The position numbers were made by a program, and so were the translations under genes. The notes beneath the pieces were generated by a model. That model searched no databases. It was not told the origin of the DNA and was given only the letters and a program-made list of their open reading frames with translations. From NCBI GenBank assembly GCA_029204225.1, contig CM055106.1, positions 17,866,149-17,930,148 on the forward strand: a stretch of DNA of 64,000 bases, read 5' to 3'. Source of the stretch: Diphasiastrum complanatum. Taxonomy: Eukaryota > Streptophyta > Lycopodiopsida > Lycopodiales > Lycopodiaceae. This document shows positions 1-10,579 of this stretch, one piece after another; position 1 is the stretch's first letter; every line of letters begins with the position of its first letter.

Positions 1-558
1 GGTGAAAGGTGTTAAACAAGAGGGCAAGTGTATACTTTCATGGTGAAAGGTGTTAGGACTTTCATTATCAAAGATTTCACTAAATTTGAAGGGCACTCTA
101 AGGATTTTTTATATTAATAGAATTTCCACGGGAAAGGCTAAAATAAAATGCATTTGTATGAATGGAAAATCGGGTGTGAAGGGCTGGGAAGGCTTCAAAA
201 TGCAGGCCTGCTCACCACTTTCCTCTCTTTCTTTCCTTATGTCACTCCTACTCCCCCCATATGGCACACCTACTCTCTCTCTCTCTCACCATTCTCCTCT
301 ATTTCTCTCTCTCTCTTTGCTCCCTAGGGAGGGCATAGCGAGGGCGCGAGGGGAGGGCACGTCGGGAGAGCGCGCCAGGAGGGTGTAGGCGGGCGTGGTG
401 AGGGGGCACAGGGAGGGCAAAGGGAGCACATGCGGGGAGGACGCAAGGGTGTGCACGTGGGGAGGGCGCAAGGAGGCGTGCAAGGGAGGGGACATTGGGA
501 GGGCTCTCTCTCTCTCTCTCTCTATCTCAGACGGCGATATCACTGCCTGTTTTGAGAC
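1..558. other. Intergenic stretch, CT/GA-rich, no gene seen
   Basis: I see no protein-like open frame here. The left edge carries a direct repeat of GGTGAAAGGTGTTA (1-14 and 41-54). From about 230 to 330 the + strand is CT-rich. From about 325 to 500 it turns into G-rich GGGAGGGC-type near repeats, and a short (CT)n run sits at about 505-522. It is probably flanking or subterminal transposon sequence. Confidence 0.4.
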
Positions 559-1170
559 ATGCCTACCACCCTACGCTCCCTCATAGCCTATGAGGACCCA
601 CGATGTGTTGCTCTGTTGGTACTCGAGATGGTCATACTACGGAGAGATTTATACGGGACACCCCAGCATTTTCAGTCACAGCCACTGATCACTTCATTTT
701 TCACTAGGCAGAGATCACGTGATTTAATGCTCGAGGATGATGATTCTGACGACGATGACTCACATGCTCATAGAGATCAGAGACAGTGTACCCCCCACCA
801 TCACGCTACTACCAGGATCACCAGGCACCCTACACAGAGACGTACTATCACACATGCTCGTGCTCACAGACGACGCCGACAGGCTCCAGTGCTCCCTCAT
901 GCTGCGGCTCACATTACATCCTTTTACAACAGCAGCTCAGCGGCATCAGCAACATCAACTCCCTGAGCGAAAACACACTTACTGGGACCATCTGTGATCG
1001 TAACAGATAGGCTAGAGGTTAGTTTTGAATTTTTATCCTTGACAGAACCCAACATGGATTAATGCACCTGAACTGGACCATCCTGCACCCGAAACAGTCG
1101 ACAAACTACACAGTAATTATGCTCTTAATTAGAGCTTTCATCTGATACCCATATTGTCCATAAAAAAGAC
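559..1170 (+). other. Unassigned stretch with a low-complexity open frame
   Basis: A 135-codon frame (559-966) has an acidic run (EDDDSDDDDS) and then His/Arg/Thr-rich sequence. An alternative frame over 786-1010 is Tyr/Ser/Thr-rich. Such tails resemble the variable C-terminal ends of plant hAT transposases, but no conserved motif proves it. It could be the remnant of another element or chance. The remainder to 1,170 shows nothing recognisable. Confidence 0.2.
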
Positions 1171-1172
1171 AA

Positions 1173-1192
1173 ATATATATATATATATATAT
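1173..1192. repeat. (TA)n microsatellite at left border of hAT copy A
   Basis: This is an uninterrupted TA run. A matching TA run starts again at about 3,536, just after the right end of the element-like block. Flanking TATATATA on both sides would fit an 8-bp hAT target duplication inside a TA array, but the array makes this unprovable by eye. Confidence 0.8.
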
Positions 1193-1203
1193 AAGACATG
1201 AGG

Positions 1204-1312
1204 GTCCGGGCCAAAGTGCCTGCGTCCGACGGCCGAACCCGGGCGCGGGGTCGGACGCGTCCTTTTTTTTTAAAGGCTGGACGCGTCCGGGCCCCGGACG
1301 CGTTTTTTTAAA
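1204..1312. repeat. Subterminal GGACGCGTCC word cluster, 5' end of copy A
   Basis: The palindrome GGACGCGTCC occurs at 1,253-1,262 and 1,279-1,288, GGACGCGT at 1,296-1,303, and related GTCCGGGC, CGTCCGACGG and CCGGGCCCCGG runs lie between. The stretch is far richer in GC and CpG than its surroundings and is followed by A/T homopolymers. Related words recur at 3,490-3,530. Confidence 0.75.
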
Positions 1313-1373
1313 AAAAAAAAAAAAGCAAAAACCATCAGGCCCTGCGGACAGTCCGCAGAACCCGAGAGCAGGC

Positions 1374-1380
<7 letters not shown>

Positions 1381-1472
<92 letters not shown>

Positions 1473-1560
1473 GTTTGTGTGTGTGTGTGAGAAAATTGTG
1501 TGTGTGTGAAAATTGTGTGTTGATTTGTGTGCATTCAGTTGTGTGTGTGTGGTGATCTGT
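1381..1560. repeat. (GA)n microsatellite followed by GT-rich run
   Basis: Forty-four GA units occupy 1,381-1,469, followed by TGTG-rich sequence to about 1,560 and shorter GA/GT runs to about 1,760. Telobox-like TTTAGGG units sit at about 1,683-1,698, just before the transposase start codon. GA/CT leaders and teloboxes are common in plant 5' untranslated regions, so this is probably the element's leader. Confidence 0.85.
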
Positions 1561-1766
1561 GTGTGAGAGAGAGAGAGAGGAAGAGACAAAGAGTGTGAGG
1601 AACGTAGAGAGAGAGGATTTGTGTGTGTGCACAATGTGTGTGTGTGAGTTTAGGATTTAGGTTCAAGGGTGCTTGGGTTTGGGGTTTAGGGTTTAGGGTG
1701 GGAGAGAGCTTGGATTTCCGTGCTTCTGTGTGTGCGTGAGAGAGAGAGAGAGAGAGGGAGAGAGAG

Positions 1767-2624
1767 ATGGCTGCTCGTCCCATTTGGGATGAGGTGGAGG
1801 TCATGCCTGACAAAAAGTGGTGTTGCCCTTTTTGTCGAAAGCAATTCATAGGGAACGCCTCTCGGGTTCGAGCACATCTGGGGGGGTTGCGAGTCTGAAC
1901 CACGGGGGGACGCTACGGGATCGGCATTTGTATGGTCATCCCCGCTTCGGAGAGGGCTCGCATTATGGAAACATATTCTGAGACAGCTGCTGAGCCCGGC
2001 GAGCCGTCCACAGATGCCGTGGACTCTATTTCTACTGGTGCACCCACTGCCACCGACCCTGCCACTGGTACACCCAGCGCCACCGCCCCCACCGTCGCAT
2101 CTGCACCCGCCACCGCCTCCGCCTCCACCAGTACTCCCCATGGATCCACGACTTCCACTGTTGCACCTATGCCTCTGCCATCACCGTCAGATCTGCACGG
2201 CCCGTCCACATCCTCCGCTTCCGCACCTGCACCTATGCCACCACCTCCACATCCGCATCGTCCATCCGCATCCTCCCAGCCATCCACATCCCGAGGCACC
2301 AGACAGATGTCCATGCCGGGATCTTTCAGAGAGGGGCAGCATAGAGAGGCCACCAGGACCATAGCACAGATGTTCTATGACCTGAACCTCCCCTTCATCA
2401 TGGCATCATCCCGCATCTTTCGAGAGGCTGTCTCGAAAGTTGTTGTCTGCGGGCCTGGCTACACACCACCCACAGCCGACGCACTACGAGGCCCTTTGCT
2501 CCAAGACCAGGTTGCATCAGTCAGAGAGAGACTGGCCGCACTGCACGAGGCTTGGGATAGATACGGCTGTTCCATCATGGCTAATGGGTGGACTGATCGT
2601 CGCAGACGTCCACTCACATTTTAG
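1767..2624 (+). pseudogene. hAT-type transposase, N-terminal half (BED finger), frameshifted and truncated
   Basis: ATG at 1,767 opens MAARPIWDEVEVMPDKKWCC, followed by the zinc-finger pair CPFC and a RVRAHL helix: a BED-type DNA-binding finger. A frameshift in the G-run at 1,880-1,886 ends that frame. The continuation is readable in another frame from about 1,911 (GICMVIPASERARIMETY, then a Pro/Ser/Thr/Ala-rich linker). Residues near the end read FYDLNLPFIMASS, YGPGY-like CGPGYTPPTADALR, and YGCSIMANGWTDRRRRP, which is the entry to the DUF659/RNase H-like domain in plant hAT proteins. The frame stops there. The catalytic and hAT-C parts are missing, so this is a dead gene. Confidence 0.75.
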
Positions 2625-2765
2625 CATCATGTACAGTGGCATCAGATGAGATGTATTTATTTTTTTACAATCTATTTGTGTCATGGCTAATTTATCGTGG
2701 TTGCTTACAAATGGTTAGCTTTGTAAAGTTTGAATGGTTAGTCAACAATGGTTTGCTCCGTGCAA

Positions 2766-2862
<97 letters not shown>

Positions 2863-3415
2863 AACACATCTGCATCTCATTTAAAACATATGCATCATGT
2901 TCAACCATTTAACATAAGACCCTAAACCCGACACCCCAACAAATGGCATAGTTAACACAACACCCCAAACCCTAACAAATCACCCTAAACCCACAACCCC
3001 ACAGCCATAACCATCAAAACAAGCCACAAGCATAGTATAGCTTGTCACTCTTCTGGTGAGCGTTCACCTTTCCCCAATCCTCTGGCGAGCATTCACTTCT
3101 AAACCTTGGGGCAGTAATATGTTTGCCATACAAACCTTCACTCGAAACCACTCTCAGAATTTTCTTTGCGGCTTTTTTGGAGCTTAGTTCCCAATGAAGG
3201 TTCGTAATAATTTATGAACTGCTCACTGGCCATGGTTGTTTAGTAATACTGAGGTTATGAGAGGCATGGCCCAGTGGTTAGGTCTGTTGCGAATATTTTT
3301 GGAAATTTTTTTGGTACTGTTTTCCTATTTTTTAACAGGAGGGGGTAGGTGGGTGACAGGCACCCTCTGATAATTAATTCCGGGGGAAAAACAGGGGCCA
3401 TGAATTGTTTTTATT
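2612..3415 (+). repeat. Left arm of long inverted repeat (3' noncoding region of hAT copy A)
   Basis: Starting at the segment containing TTTAGCATCATG, this arm matches the reverse complement of 3,715-5,210 in order. It contains the same GA array (2,767-2,861), ACCCTAAACC/CCCTAAC telobox-like run, the CTCTGGCGAGCATTCAC region, and the stretch ending in a run of GGGGGAAAAACAGGGGCC. The right arm holds an additional ~0.7 kb (about 4,120-4,810) that this arm lacks. Confidence 0.85.
2767..2861. repeat. (GA)n microsatellite inside left arm
   Basis: This GA run directly follows GTGCAAGAT. The equivalent (CT)n array sits at 4,984-5,053 in the right arm next to ATCTTGCAC, which shows that the microsatellite pre-dates the duplication of the arm. 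Confidence 0.9.
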
Positions 3416-3489
3416 TTGCTTTTGGGATGGGGGGCAGTGTAGGCAGGTGCCTGTATTTTTTTTTTGGAAAAAAAAAAATCTGAAAAACA

Positions 3490-3530
3490 TTGGACGTGTC
3501 CAGACGCGCGTCCGTGTCCGCCATCCGCTT
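3490..3530. repeat. Subterminal GGACG-type word cluster, 3' end of copy A
   Basis: GGACGTGTCC (3,492-3,501), GACGCGCGTC (3,503-3,512) and GTCCGTGTCCGCC follow in close succession. The word type is the same as at the opposite end of copy A (1,204-1,312). Confidence 0.65.
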
Positions 3531-3535
3531 CCTTA

Positions 3536-3536
3536 G

Positions 3537-3569
<33 letters not shown>

Positions 3570-3663
3570 TTCTGGAATTTTTTTTAAAAATTCCAGAAAC
3601 GTGTTTCAGAACCGCGTTTTCAAACGCGATTCTGAAACGCGTTTCAGAAACGCGGTGCATCTA

Positions 3664-3712
<49 letters not shown>
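3536..3712. repeat. Two TA arrays enclosing a GAAACGCG palindrome cluster
   Basis: TA runs lie at about 3,536-3,562 and 3,666-3,712. Between them is a perfect hairpin with 15-bp arms (3,568-3,582 and 3,586-3,600, arm GTTTCTGGAATTTTT). A series of GAAACG-type words follows: CGCGTTTTCAAACGCG and CTGAAACGCGTTTCAG (3,632-3,647). This may be the 3' terminus of copy B or a separate small insertion. It uses a different word from copy A (GAAACG, not GGACG). Confidence 0.75.
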
Positions 3713-3714
<2 letters not shown>

Positions 3715-3718
<4 letters not shown>

Positions 3719-4981
3719 CAATTTATGGCCCCTGTTTTTCCCCCGAAATTAATTATCGGAGGGTGTCTGGCACCCACTTGCCCCCTCCTGTTAAAAAATA
3801 GGAAAACGGTACCCAAAAAAGTTTGCAAAAATTTTTGCAACGGACCTAACCACTGGGCCATGCGTCTCATAACTGAGATATTACTAAACAACCATGGCTA
3901 ATGAGCAGTTCATAAATTATTACGAACCTTCATTGGGAACTAGGCTCCAAAAAAGCGGCAAAGAAAGATCTGAGAGTGGTTTCGAGTGAAGATGACAGTT
4001 TGTATGGCAAACATATTACTGGTTTAGGGTTTCGGGTGCATCAGTGACTGTCTCAAAGAAGTGAGTGCTCGCCAAAGGATTGGGGAGAGGTCCATGCTCA
4101 CCAGATCCAGTGACAAGCTCTCAGGACCAGAAGTCTCTGGGGGAAATTAGGGCTCACCAGAAGAGTGACAAGTTATACACTACTCTGACTCGGTTGATGA
4201 GATCGGTTTCTTCCCGGATGAACTTCAACAGGTTGCTTATTAGTTATGGCACTACTTCAACACGCTACAATACGATGTCAAAATTTTGCGTACCAGCACG
4301 GGGGCTCCGAAACATCTCCCAGTTTTCAGGTCCCGAGCGGACAAAGTGTCCCCGTAGCCCTGTTTTGACCCTAAATTTCGGAAGGACGTACTGGGCCTGC
4401 CGTCCGTCCGTTCCTCGTCTCGTCTGCTCCCACAAGTTCCTATCGAGGTTGTCTGCTGGCCGAAACGGACGACACGTGAAACGGATCCCGTTTGGAGAAA
4501 CAGGACAGTCGAACGGATAGCTGCAAAACTAGTCCATTTCAGCTGACCTAATTGTGTTTCCAATCGTCGAACGAGCATTTTGACTGGACGATGCCCGAAT
4601 TAGGCCAGGCTTGGTCCCTTGGGTACGTACCGGCTTCACGAACCAGTGGACTGTATTCCTAGACCATTAATACATTCTACGCAGGTTCAAGTGTATGCTG
4701 CACAAGTGCAGCTTTGATGTTGAATCTGCACATACCTGTGGTGCAATGCCTACGACACAATGAGGACGTGGGTGGGGTTGATGATGTTTATGGATGTGGT
4801 TATGATGATTATGCTTGTGGCTTGTTTTGATGGTTATGGCTGTGGGGTTGTGGGTTTAGGATGATTTGTTAGGGTTTAGGGTGTTATGTTAACTGTGCCA
4901 TTTGTTGGGGTGTCGGGTTTACCATGTTATGTTAAATGGTTGAACATGATGCATATGTTATGAATGAGATGCAGATGTGCT

Positions 4982-5057
<76 letters not shown>

Positions 5058-5210
5058 CTTGCACGGTGCAAACCATTTCTGACTAACCATTAAAATTTCA
5101 CAGAGCTAACCATTTGTAAGCAACCACGATAAATTAGCCATGACACAAATATATTGTAAAAAAATATCCACATCTCATCTGATGCCACTTTACATGATGC
5201 TAAAGTGTGT
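3715..5210 (-). repeat. Right arm of long inverted repeat
   Basis: The reverse complement of this arm matches 2,612-3,415, including the (CT)n array (4,984-5,053) and TTTAGGGTTT-like runs. About 0.7 kb (4,120-4,810) is present only here. It includes a partial internal repeat (CTCACCAGA(A/T) with AGTGACAAG at 4,098-4,117 and 4,154-4,173). The extra block may be ancestral sequence deleted from the left arm or a later insertion. Confidence 0.85.
4984..5053. repeat. (CT)n microsatellite inside right arm
   Basis: This is the reverse-complement counterpart of the GA run at 2,767-2,861. It is flanked by the same ATCTTGCAC sequence and by the same GATGCAGATGTG side. Confidence 0.9.
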
Positions 5211-5367
5211 ATCGGTATCTACAAGTCCGTGCTAAAAAAATCATCCCTCTGCGTGCCAGATGCATCTGCAGGGGTGTCAAATACAAAGTCTGGTTGGGAG
5301 TCTGGAGGCATCTGGGACTCCTCTTAAGTCTAGGCCAATGCGTGCCAAGAGACAACTAGAAAACTCA

Positions 5368-7249
5368 TCAGTGCATCCCCTCTTGGCTGGCCTGCCTCTG
5401 GGTCTGCCAGAAGGAACCCTCTATGGTACACTCCTGCCTGGGGGTCTCCCTCTGCCACGGGGGGGTCTCTGAGAAGAACTGCCTGCCTGTGATGCTCCGA
5501 GTCGTCTCTGCGCTATCTGTCTCCCTCGCAAACTCTGACCAGCCATCATCTGAAAGGGGGCGTGATGCGGGGGTACTGGGTGGGGCACGTGGACCATCCC
5601 CTGCTAGGTCGACCGTCTCGTCTGAATCATATGTGGGCTCATCATCAGAGGAGGGCAATGGAACGTCAGCAGGGAGGGTGGTGGTATCATCGGCATAGGC
5701 ATCATCGTCGGGCTCACCCCACAGAGCACGCCGAGCGGCATCGTCTGGATCAACCTCTGGCTCTGGCTCATGATCTGCCGTTGCAACCAGGCACATATCG
5801 GGATTGACTTGCACAAGTCAATCATTCGTGAGAATAGCCGAAGCAACTGTGAGGGCATTAAACTGAATGTCTCAAACCAATGCGAAAGCAAAACGACAGA
5901 GCAACGAAATATACCTGCAGGAGTAGGGCGCGTGCGCATCCTACCCCCATGCTCTCCGTGATGCGTCGAACCACTCTAGCGTTGGTGTTGCAGTACACCA
6001 GGTCATTGCACCGCTCCGTCGTCAGACGGTTCCGCCTGTTCGTGTGAACAAGGCTGAACACTAACCAGTTCCGCTCGTACACGCAAGCAGAACATCCTGC
6101 ATTAATTGGCAATAAATCGAGTGAGTATCGACCTTGTAGAGAAAATGCGAAAACTGGTTGGATGAATGAGATCAGACAACATACCTGTGAAAGGACTCGG
6201 AGCGCGAGCGTCCTCAGGTCTGGCTGCCCGGCGCCGTAGCTCTCCCACCATGATACAGGCAAGAGCCTGCTCTCTCGGACACGTGCAAGGTCCTCGCTGA
6301 ACAGCCCCAGAGAGTGCCTGCAGGTGATCAGCGATGTGCGTGAGTACACTTGAGCCCGCGCAGGGAAATTGAACGAGCGACAACGTACGATAGATCAAGA
6401 GTTTACCTGTAACCGAGCCTCTGCACCTCGAGCTTGTTGCGGAACCCAGTGTCGCTGCTGAGGAGGCGGATGTATGCGAACCAGTCTGCACGCAGCTCTG
6501 CATCGTCGTACTGCCTCTCGCTCTGAAATAGCGGATGCAGTATGTGGGCCACACTCCGAATGGGCCGATGGAACTTATCCCATCGCCGCTGCCACAAGCG
6601 CCTGATAGGCTCCAACTTGTGGACCAAACCACGTGGAGGCAACAGTTACATACCATCGTGTTGCGGCAGCAAGACGAAACAGAGTGCGAAATGGAAGTAA
6701 GGATGGTGAGACGGAAAAAAGTTATACCTGGTAGGGTCCAGCTCAGAACGCTGGAGAGACTCGCCTATGCGGTCCATGAACTCGTAAATGAGGCCCATCG
6801 TGCACCCCTCGCGATCAACGAGCCTCAAAACAAAGTAGATGGGGCGCATGACGTCCATCAACTACTACATATCCACCCAGAAAGGCTCCATGAAGAGGAT
6901 CTCGTGGAAGACCAAGACCTTTGGGGTCGTGGACAAGTCCATGGCGGTGAACTCTGCCGAAGTGGCCATGCCCGCAATTCACCCTTGAGCTTGTGTAGCC
7001 GCTCAAGCATGATGAACTGGTAGGCGAAGCGGGTGCGAGCGGGCTTCTTCAAGTTGAGCCTGCATTGACAAACGGAATGAGAGGCACACATGAAATGAGC
7101 AAAAAAAAAGGAGCATCTTGAACGAGTCAAAAAATAAGTGGCAGCTTACTTGCTGAATGTGCGGAAAAGGGCCGTCATGCGGCGCTTGCGTGTGACGAAG
7201 TCCACAACCGCAAGTGCCCTCTTGAGAATGTCACTGCCCTCTAGAATCT
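5368..7249 (-). pseudogene. hAT-type transposase, middle and C-terminal exons (hAT-C dimerisation region)
   Basis: In - strand order, a probable exon starts after a CCTACAG acceptor near 7,249 and reads DILKRALAVVDFVTRKRRM, ending at a GTAAGC donor at 7,150. Further exon blocks follow: ARTRFAYQFIMLERLHKLKG (about 7,059 down), PIYFVLRLVDREGCTMGLIYEFMDRIG (about 6,840), LWQRRWDKFHRP (about 6,600), PVSWWESYGAG (about 6,250), and VYERNWLVFSLVHTNRRNRL followed by LVYCNTNARVVRR (about 6,080-5,980), the classic hAT-C dimerisation signature. The last exon (from about 5,811) is an acidic Asp/Pro/Thr-rich tail ending at 5,368. Plausible GT...AG borders separate the blocks. With no N-terminus, BED or DUF659 start, it cannot make a full transposase. 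Confidence 0.7.
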
Positions 7250-7250
7250 G

Positions 7251-7954
7251 TAGGACAAATTCTGACAGCAAGTACATATGCTTAGACTTCTGACATTACA
7301 ACACAACAGAACACAGATAGAAGATATTATCAATGCTGATGTAAGCTGAATGTAATCTCAAGCTGTGTTGAAGCTATGGGAAAATGGTCTCATTTCTCTG
7401 ATGCAAGCAATTAGTCTTCAAAGCAGTCAACGAACTAACAATAACACCTTATGTCCTATTAATACTATTTGACAGCCGCCCCTTGTTTAGGGCTCGGTCT
7501 GCCCAGTACCAATAGGGGCTGAATTATGATAACCAATTCACCCTGGAGAAGTTATTTGCAATCAACTCACATAAACTAACAGGTCCACCTAGGAACCTGC
7601 CAACTTGTTATTGGCGCCCATACAGAGGCTTATGTTGAATCCTATATTAAAAATATTTTAAGTATACCAATGAGTGAATCTTTTCATGGTAATGTTTAAG
7701 ATATAAATGATGAAGCCTTAATGGCTTAAGACTTTGTTGGTGGACGCCATAAGAATTAAATATTTGCATGTTTTGTTTATATGCTCGGGTATACTAGTTT
7801 AGCGACTTCAGCTTCTTGTAAGTTGACCTGTTACTGGATTTGCTGCCAATCAACTGTTTGTGATTTGTGACTTTCTCTGATCTGGGTATTTCTATATTGA
7901 GATGGACCTTTTACATGGCTAACATCTAGTTATGGTATCTGTGAAAGACATCAG
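7251..7954. other. Gap between hAT copy B and PPR exons, no gene seen
   Basis: I find no coding block on either strand. The stretch is ordinary AT-rich noncoding DNA, probably intron of the PPR gene plus transposon flank. Confidence 0.4.
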
Positions 7955-8441
7955 AGGCAGTGACGGTGTATGAGCACATCAAGAATGCTGGCCTGACACC
8001 AGACTCTAGAACATTCATGCTTCTAGTTGATGCACACCTTGTAAATCACGATATAAAGTCTGCTGTGGATCTACTTAACATTATGGTAAGATTTTTTTCT
8101 TCTACAAGGTATTTACTATTATAATTTGCTCATAGATGAGCGTGCTTGTTACACTAGCGTGTGCGAGTTTAAATTGTCACCCAGTGGCATGAGTTCTAAC
8201 ACCGTTCATCTTCAGATTACTAGATGGTTTGTGAAAGTATCTGGTTTTGCTGTAGGTGGGTGCTGGACAGGTACCTTCACAGCAGAGCACTTTAAAAGTT
8301 TGGAAGCGTTGCTTTCAGGAAGGTGACAAGATTGGAGGAATGAAGATTAAGGAGTTGCATAAGAAACTTGGATACCCTGTCAGTTATGGGGGTGAAAACA
8401 GGGTGCAGCTTTTGTTTGACCTTCTAAAAGTGAAAACTTAG
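7955..8441 (+). CDS. PPR (pentatricopeptide repeat) protein, last two exons
   Basis: Exon 7,955-8,085 follows an ACATCAG acceptor and ends ATG|GTAAGA. It encodes 43 residues including a PPR helix pair: VTVYEHIKNAGLTPDSRTF then MLLVDAHLVNHDIKSAVDLL. The next exon, 8,256-8,441, starts after a TGCTGTAG acceptor in the same phase and encodes VGAGQVPSQQS through ENRVQLLFDLLKVKT and a TAG stop. The tail has a KIKELHKKLGYPV segment rather than a DYW or E domain. PPR proteins bind organellar RNA and act in plastids or mitochondria. I do not recognise which member this is. No upstream exons are visible on + in 1-7,954. They lie outside the window or are lost, and the hAT complex may sit in the upstream intron. 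Confidence 0.6.
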
Positions 8442-10427
8442 CTCAATGTTGCTGAGATATCCTCTTTGTCCAGAAGTTGCTTATGAAAATGCTCTGATTG
8501 TATGCTTGAACGTCAGAGCTACTCTTTCATTCCCCAGAAAGGTATGCTCATGAGAATCAAACAGTCTCTGGATCCCTTTCCTTCTCTGTCAAATTTATAG
8601 CCAACATGGCTTACCTAAAACATGGCAATTCATTATCGTAGCAGCAGGTTTAGATGGGAGCCTGATCTTGGTTGGTATATGTATTTGAATGGAAACTGGC
8701 TTTAATTGTATTTGTGTCTAAAGCAGCAAAGGCAATTGTTTGAATAGAAGGTACAGCTGTTCAAATTTCAGTCTTGCTGAAAGGTTGCATCCAGCTGAAA
8801 ATTGAGCCGTTTGAACCCACTTAGAAAAATTGAGGCTATGAACTGGTCCTTCTCTGTAGAACAGCAATCAACCATGAGGTGTTGATGAGTCTGAGGCCTG
8901 AGGTTAGTTGTTTGTTCTCTTGAGTTAGTGCTTATTTTAGCAAATAAAAATTTCTTGTTTTATTTTTGTTTTATGCTGAAGGTCTAGTTAGAATGTCAAT
9001 TTGCCTTCTAGTAAGTGGTGTGTTTATTGGGTATGCCAACTTGCTACGACTATTTCATGAATTTTCTTAGTTTCAAACTCTGTTTTGTAGTCTCCAGCCT
9101 TGAAATATCTTCATGTACAATGCTAGGCTATACTAATTGTTACTGCCAATACGTTGTCTTTGGCAGTGTGATTTGAAATCCGTAGCTTGCATCAAGCAGT
9201 CTTTTCACTGTTCGTCCAGATAGCTTCATGTATCTGAAGCGTATTGATCAGTCTTGCACGTATTTGCTTTTTAAGATCCCATCCTAGAGCAACTTCTAAG
9301 TGATCGCCTTGATTCTTGGAGCCAGAGTGTTGTGTTTCTTGTTGGTCCTTACTTTGCAGGCAGCCAGTTCGAAGTGCTGAAATTGTAGACAGAAGTAAAG
9401 GGTAATCCCGTGACTTGCTGAACCTGAAGAAAAGTGCACCAGTGCCATCCTTTTGGTGGGAAAGCTTCAGTTACGTTGCAGAGAAGTTATGGTGAAACTC
9501 GTACTTTTGGAGTTTATCTTCAGACATTTAGTCAATATACGACCATATCGTGTTACTGAAGAGCTCAATGCAACATTGATGCAGTTTTGAGGAATGACTG
9601 GAATTTGGCAGTACTTTTTTTTGACTCGTGTACCATTTGTTGGTTTGCATGTTTGCAAGGGAGACAAAAATTACCACCTGGATATCCTTGTAGTGTTTAA
9701 GATATAAAATGGCACAATGTGCTACTTTGGAATTAAACCCCTGAAACTGTTGTGTGGCATATACTTGCCTACATGAGGTAGATTCTGTGGTACATATCTT
9801 GGTTGTATGGAAGCAATGAATTGGTCGATGAAAAGTTATTTTTTTGTAGCTCTTAGCATATTTTCAACGAGTTGTCTTCACAATCGTGCTTATTGAGGCC
9901 TTGCAATTTGTGTATCCTACTGTTTAAGTAGTCAAATATAACCTCAACTATTATTATTTGTATGAACTATTTGATTTTTTTCCTTATGTCAATTTGTCAT
10001 TGAGATGAAAAAAATGTTTAATATCTCACAAGCTTACACGTGTTGACTTATAGAATTTGCAACGTTTCAACTCGAGACTAAATATTTCGAGCTGAAATTG
10101 AAATCTAAGTTCCCATTTGAGCATTATGTTTTTATGACCAATACACAGTTTCCCTCTATCTAGTGCTAACTTATATGCTCCATTAGGTTTTTATAAGCTT
10201 GTGCTTTTAACTTCTGCTTTTCTATGTCCACATTTTCTCAAGTTCGAACAAACTATTTTTCGTATTAACATTATCATTTCCTCATAGAATGAGCTGGAGA
10301 TTCATTTGACACTTGTTATCCTTGTAATTTGTGGAAATGTGGTTGTTGCAACTACACAATGACCTTAATTTTTAAAGTTTTTTAAATTTCTGAGAATCTG
10401 GAGTCCTCTGGTTTGTACTAATAAGAT
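8442..10427. other. PPR gene 3' flank, no further gene seen
   Basis: The first part is probably the 3' untranslated region of the PPR gene. The rest is AT-rich with scattered short frames that lack protein-like composition, and I see no transposon signature. A polyadenylation site cannot be fixed by eye. Confidence 0.4.
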
Positions 10428-10579
10428 GTGTTTTCATGTTCTCAACAATATGCTTTTGTTAGGTTTGGAATGACTGGATCCTCCATACAAGTATCCCATA
10501 GAAGGCTTGTTACTAGAACTCAAGAGACATCCTTTGCTATCTCATCTCCTGGTTTTAATTTTACAAAGTTGATGGCATC

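Larger units (their letters stand above)
1193..3534 (+). mobile_element. hAT transposon, copy A, internally deleted
   Basis: The block has an element-like layout. It starts with a GC-rich subterminal cluster of GGACGCGTCC words (1,204-1,312), followed by a GA/GT-rich leader, the transposase N-terminal half (1,767-2,624) and a 3' noncoding region (2,612-3,415). It ends in a second cluster of the same word type (GGACGTGTCC 3,492-3,501, GACGCGCGTC 3,503-3,512). TA runs flank both sides. The coding sequence stops at the start of the DUF659-like region and jumps directly into 3' noncoding sequence. This is the sort of internal deletion that makes Ds-like derivatives of hAT elements. I could not define clean terminal inverted repeats, so borders are inferred from the TA arrays and word clusters. 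Confidence 0.6.
3715..7250 (-). mobile_element. hAT transposon, copy B, 5'-truncated
   Basis: Read on the - strand, this block begins with middle and C-terminal exons of a hAT transposase (7,249 down to 5,368). It then enters the same 3' noncoding region seen in copy A (5,210 down to 3,715), ending at a TA array. Gene-to-arm order is the same as in copy A, so the two copies lie tail-to-tail. The BED finger and the first part of DUF659 are absent. Copy A carries almost exactly the complementary N-terminal portion, so a split of one element by inversion is an alternative, although each copy having its own arm argues for two copies. Confidence 0.6.

Noticed and set aside
1270-1634. Ser/Leu-rich frames on - over the GA array
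   Set aside because: They are translations of (GA)n/(GT)n microsatellite sequence in several frames, with no other support.
1670-1700. Interstitial telomere
   Set aside because: Only two or three TTTAGGG units. This is telobox-like leader sequence, not a telomeric array.
1913-2362. Gly/Ala/Val-rich - frame of 149 codons
   Set aside because: Antisense shadow of the Pro/Ser/Thr-rich linker of the hAT transposase.
2734-2925. Arg/Glu repeat frame
   Set aside because: Pure (GA)n translation, present in both arms of the inverted repeat and not a protein.
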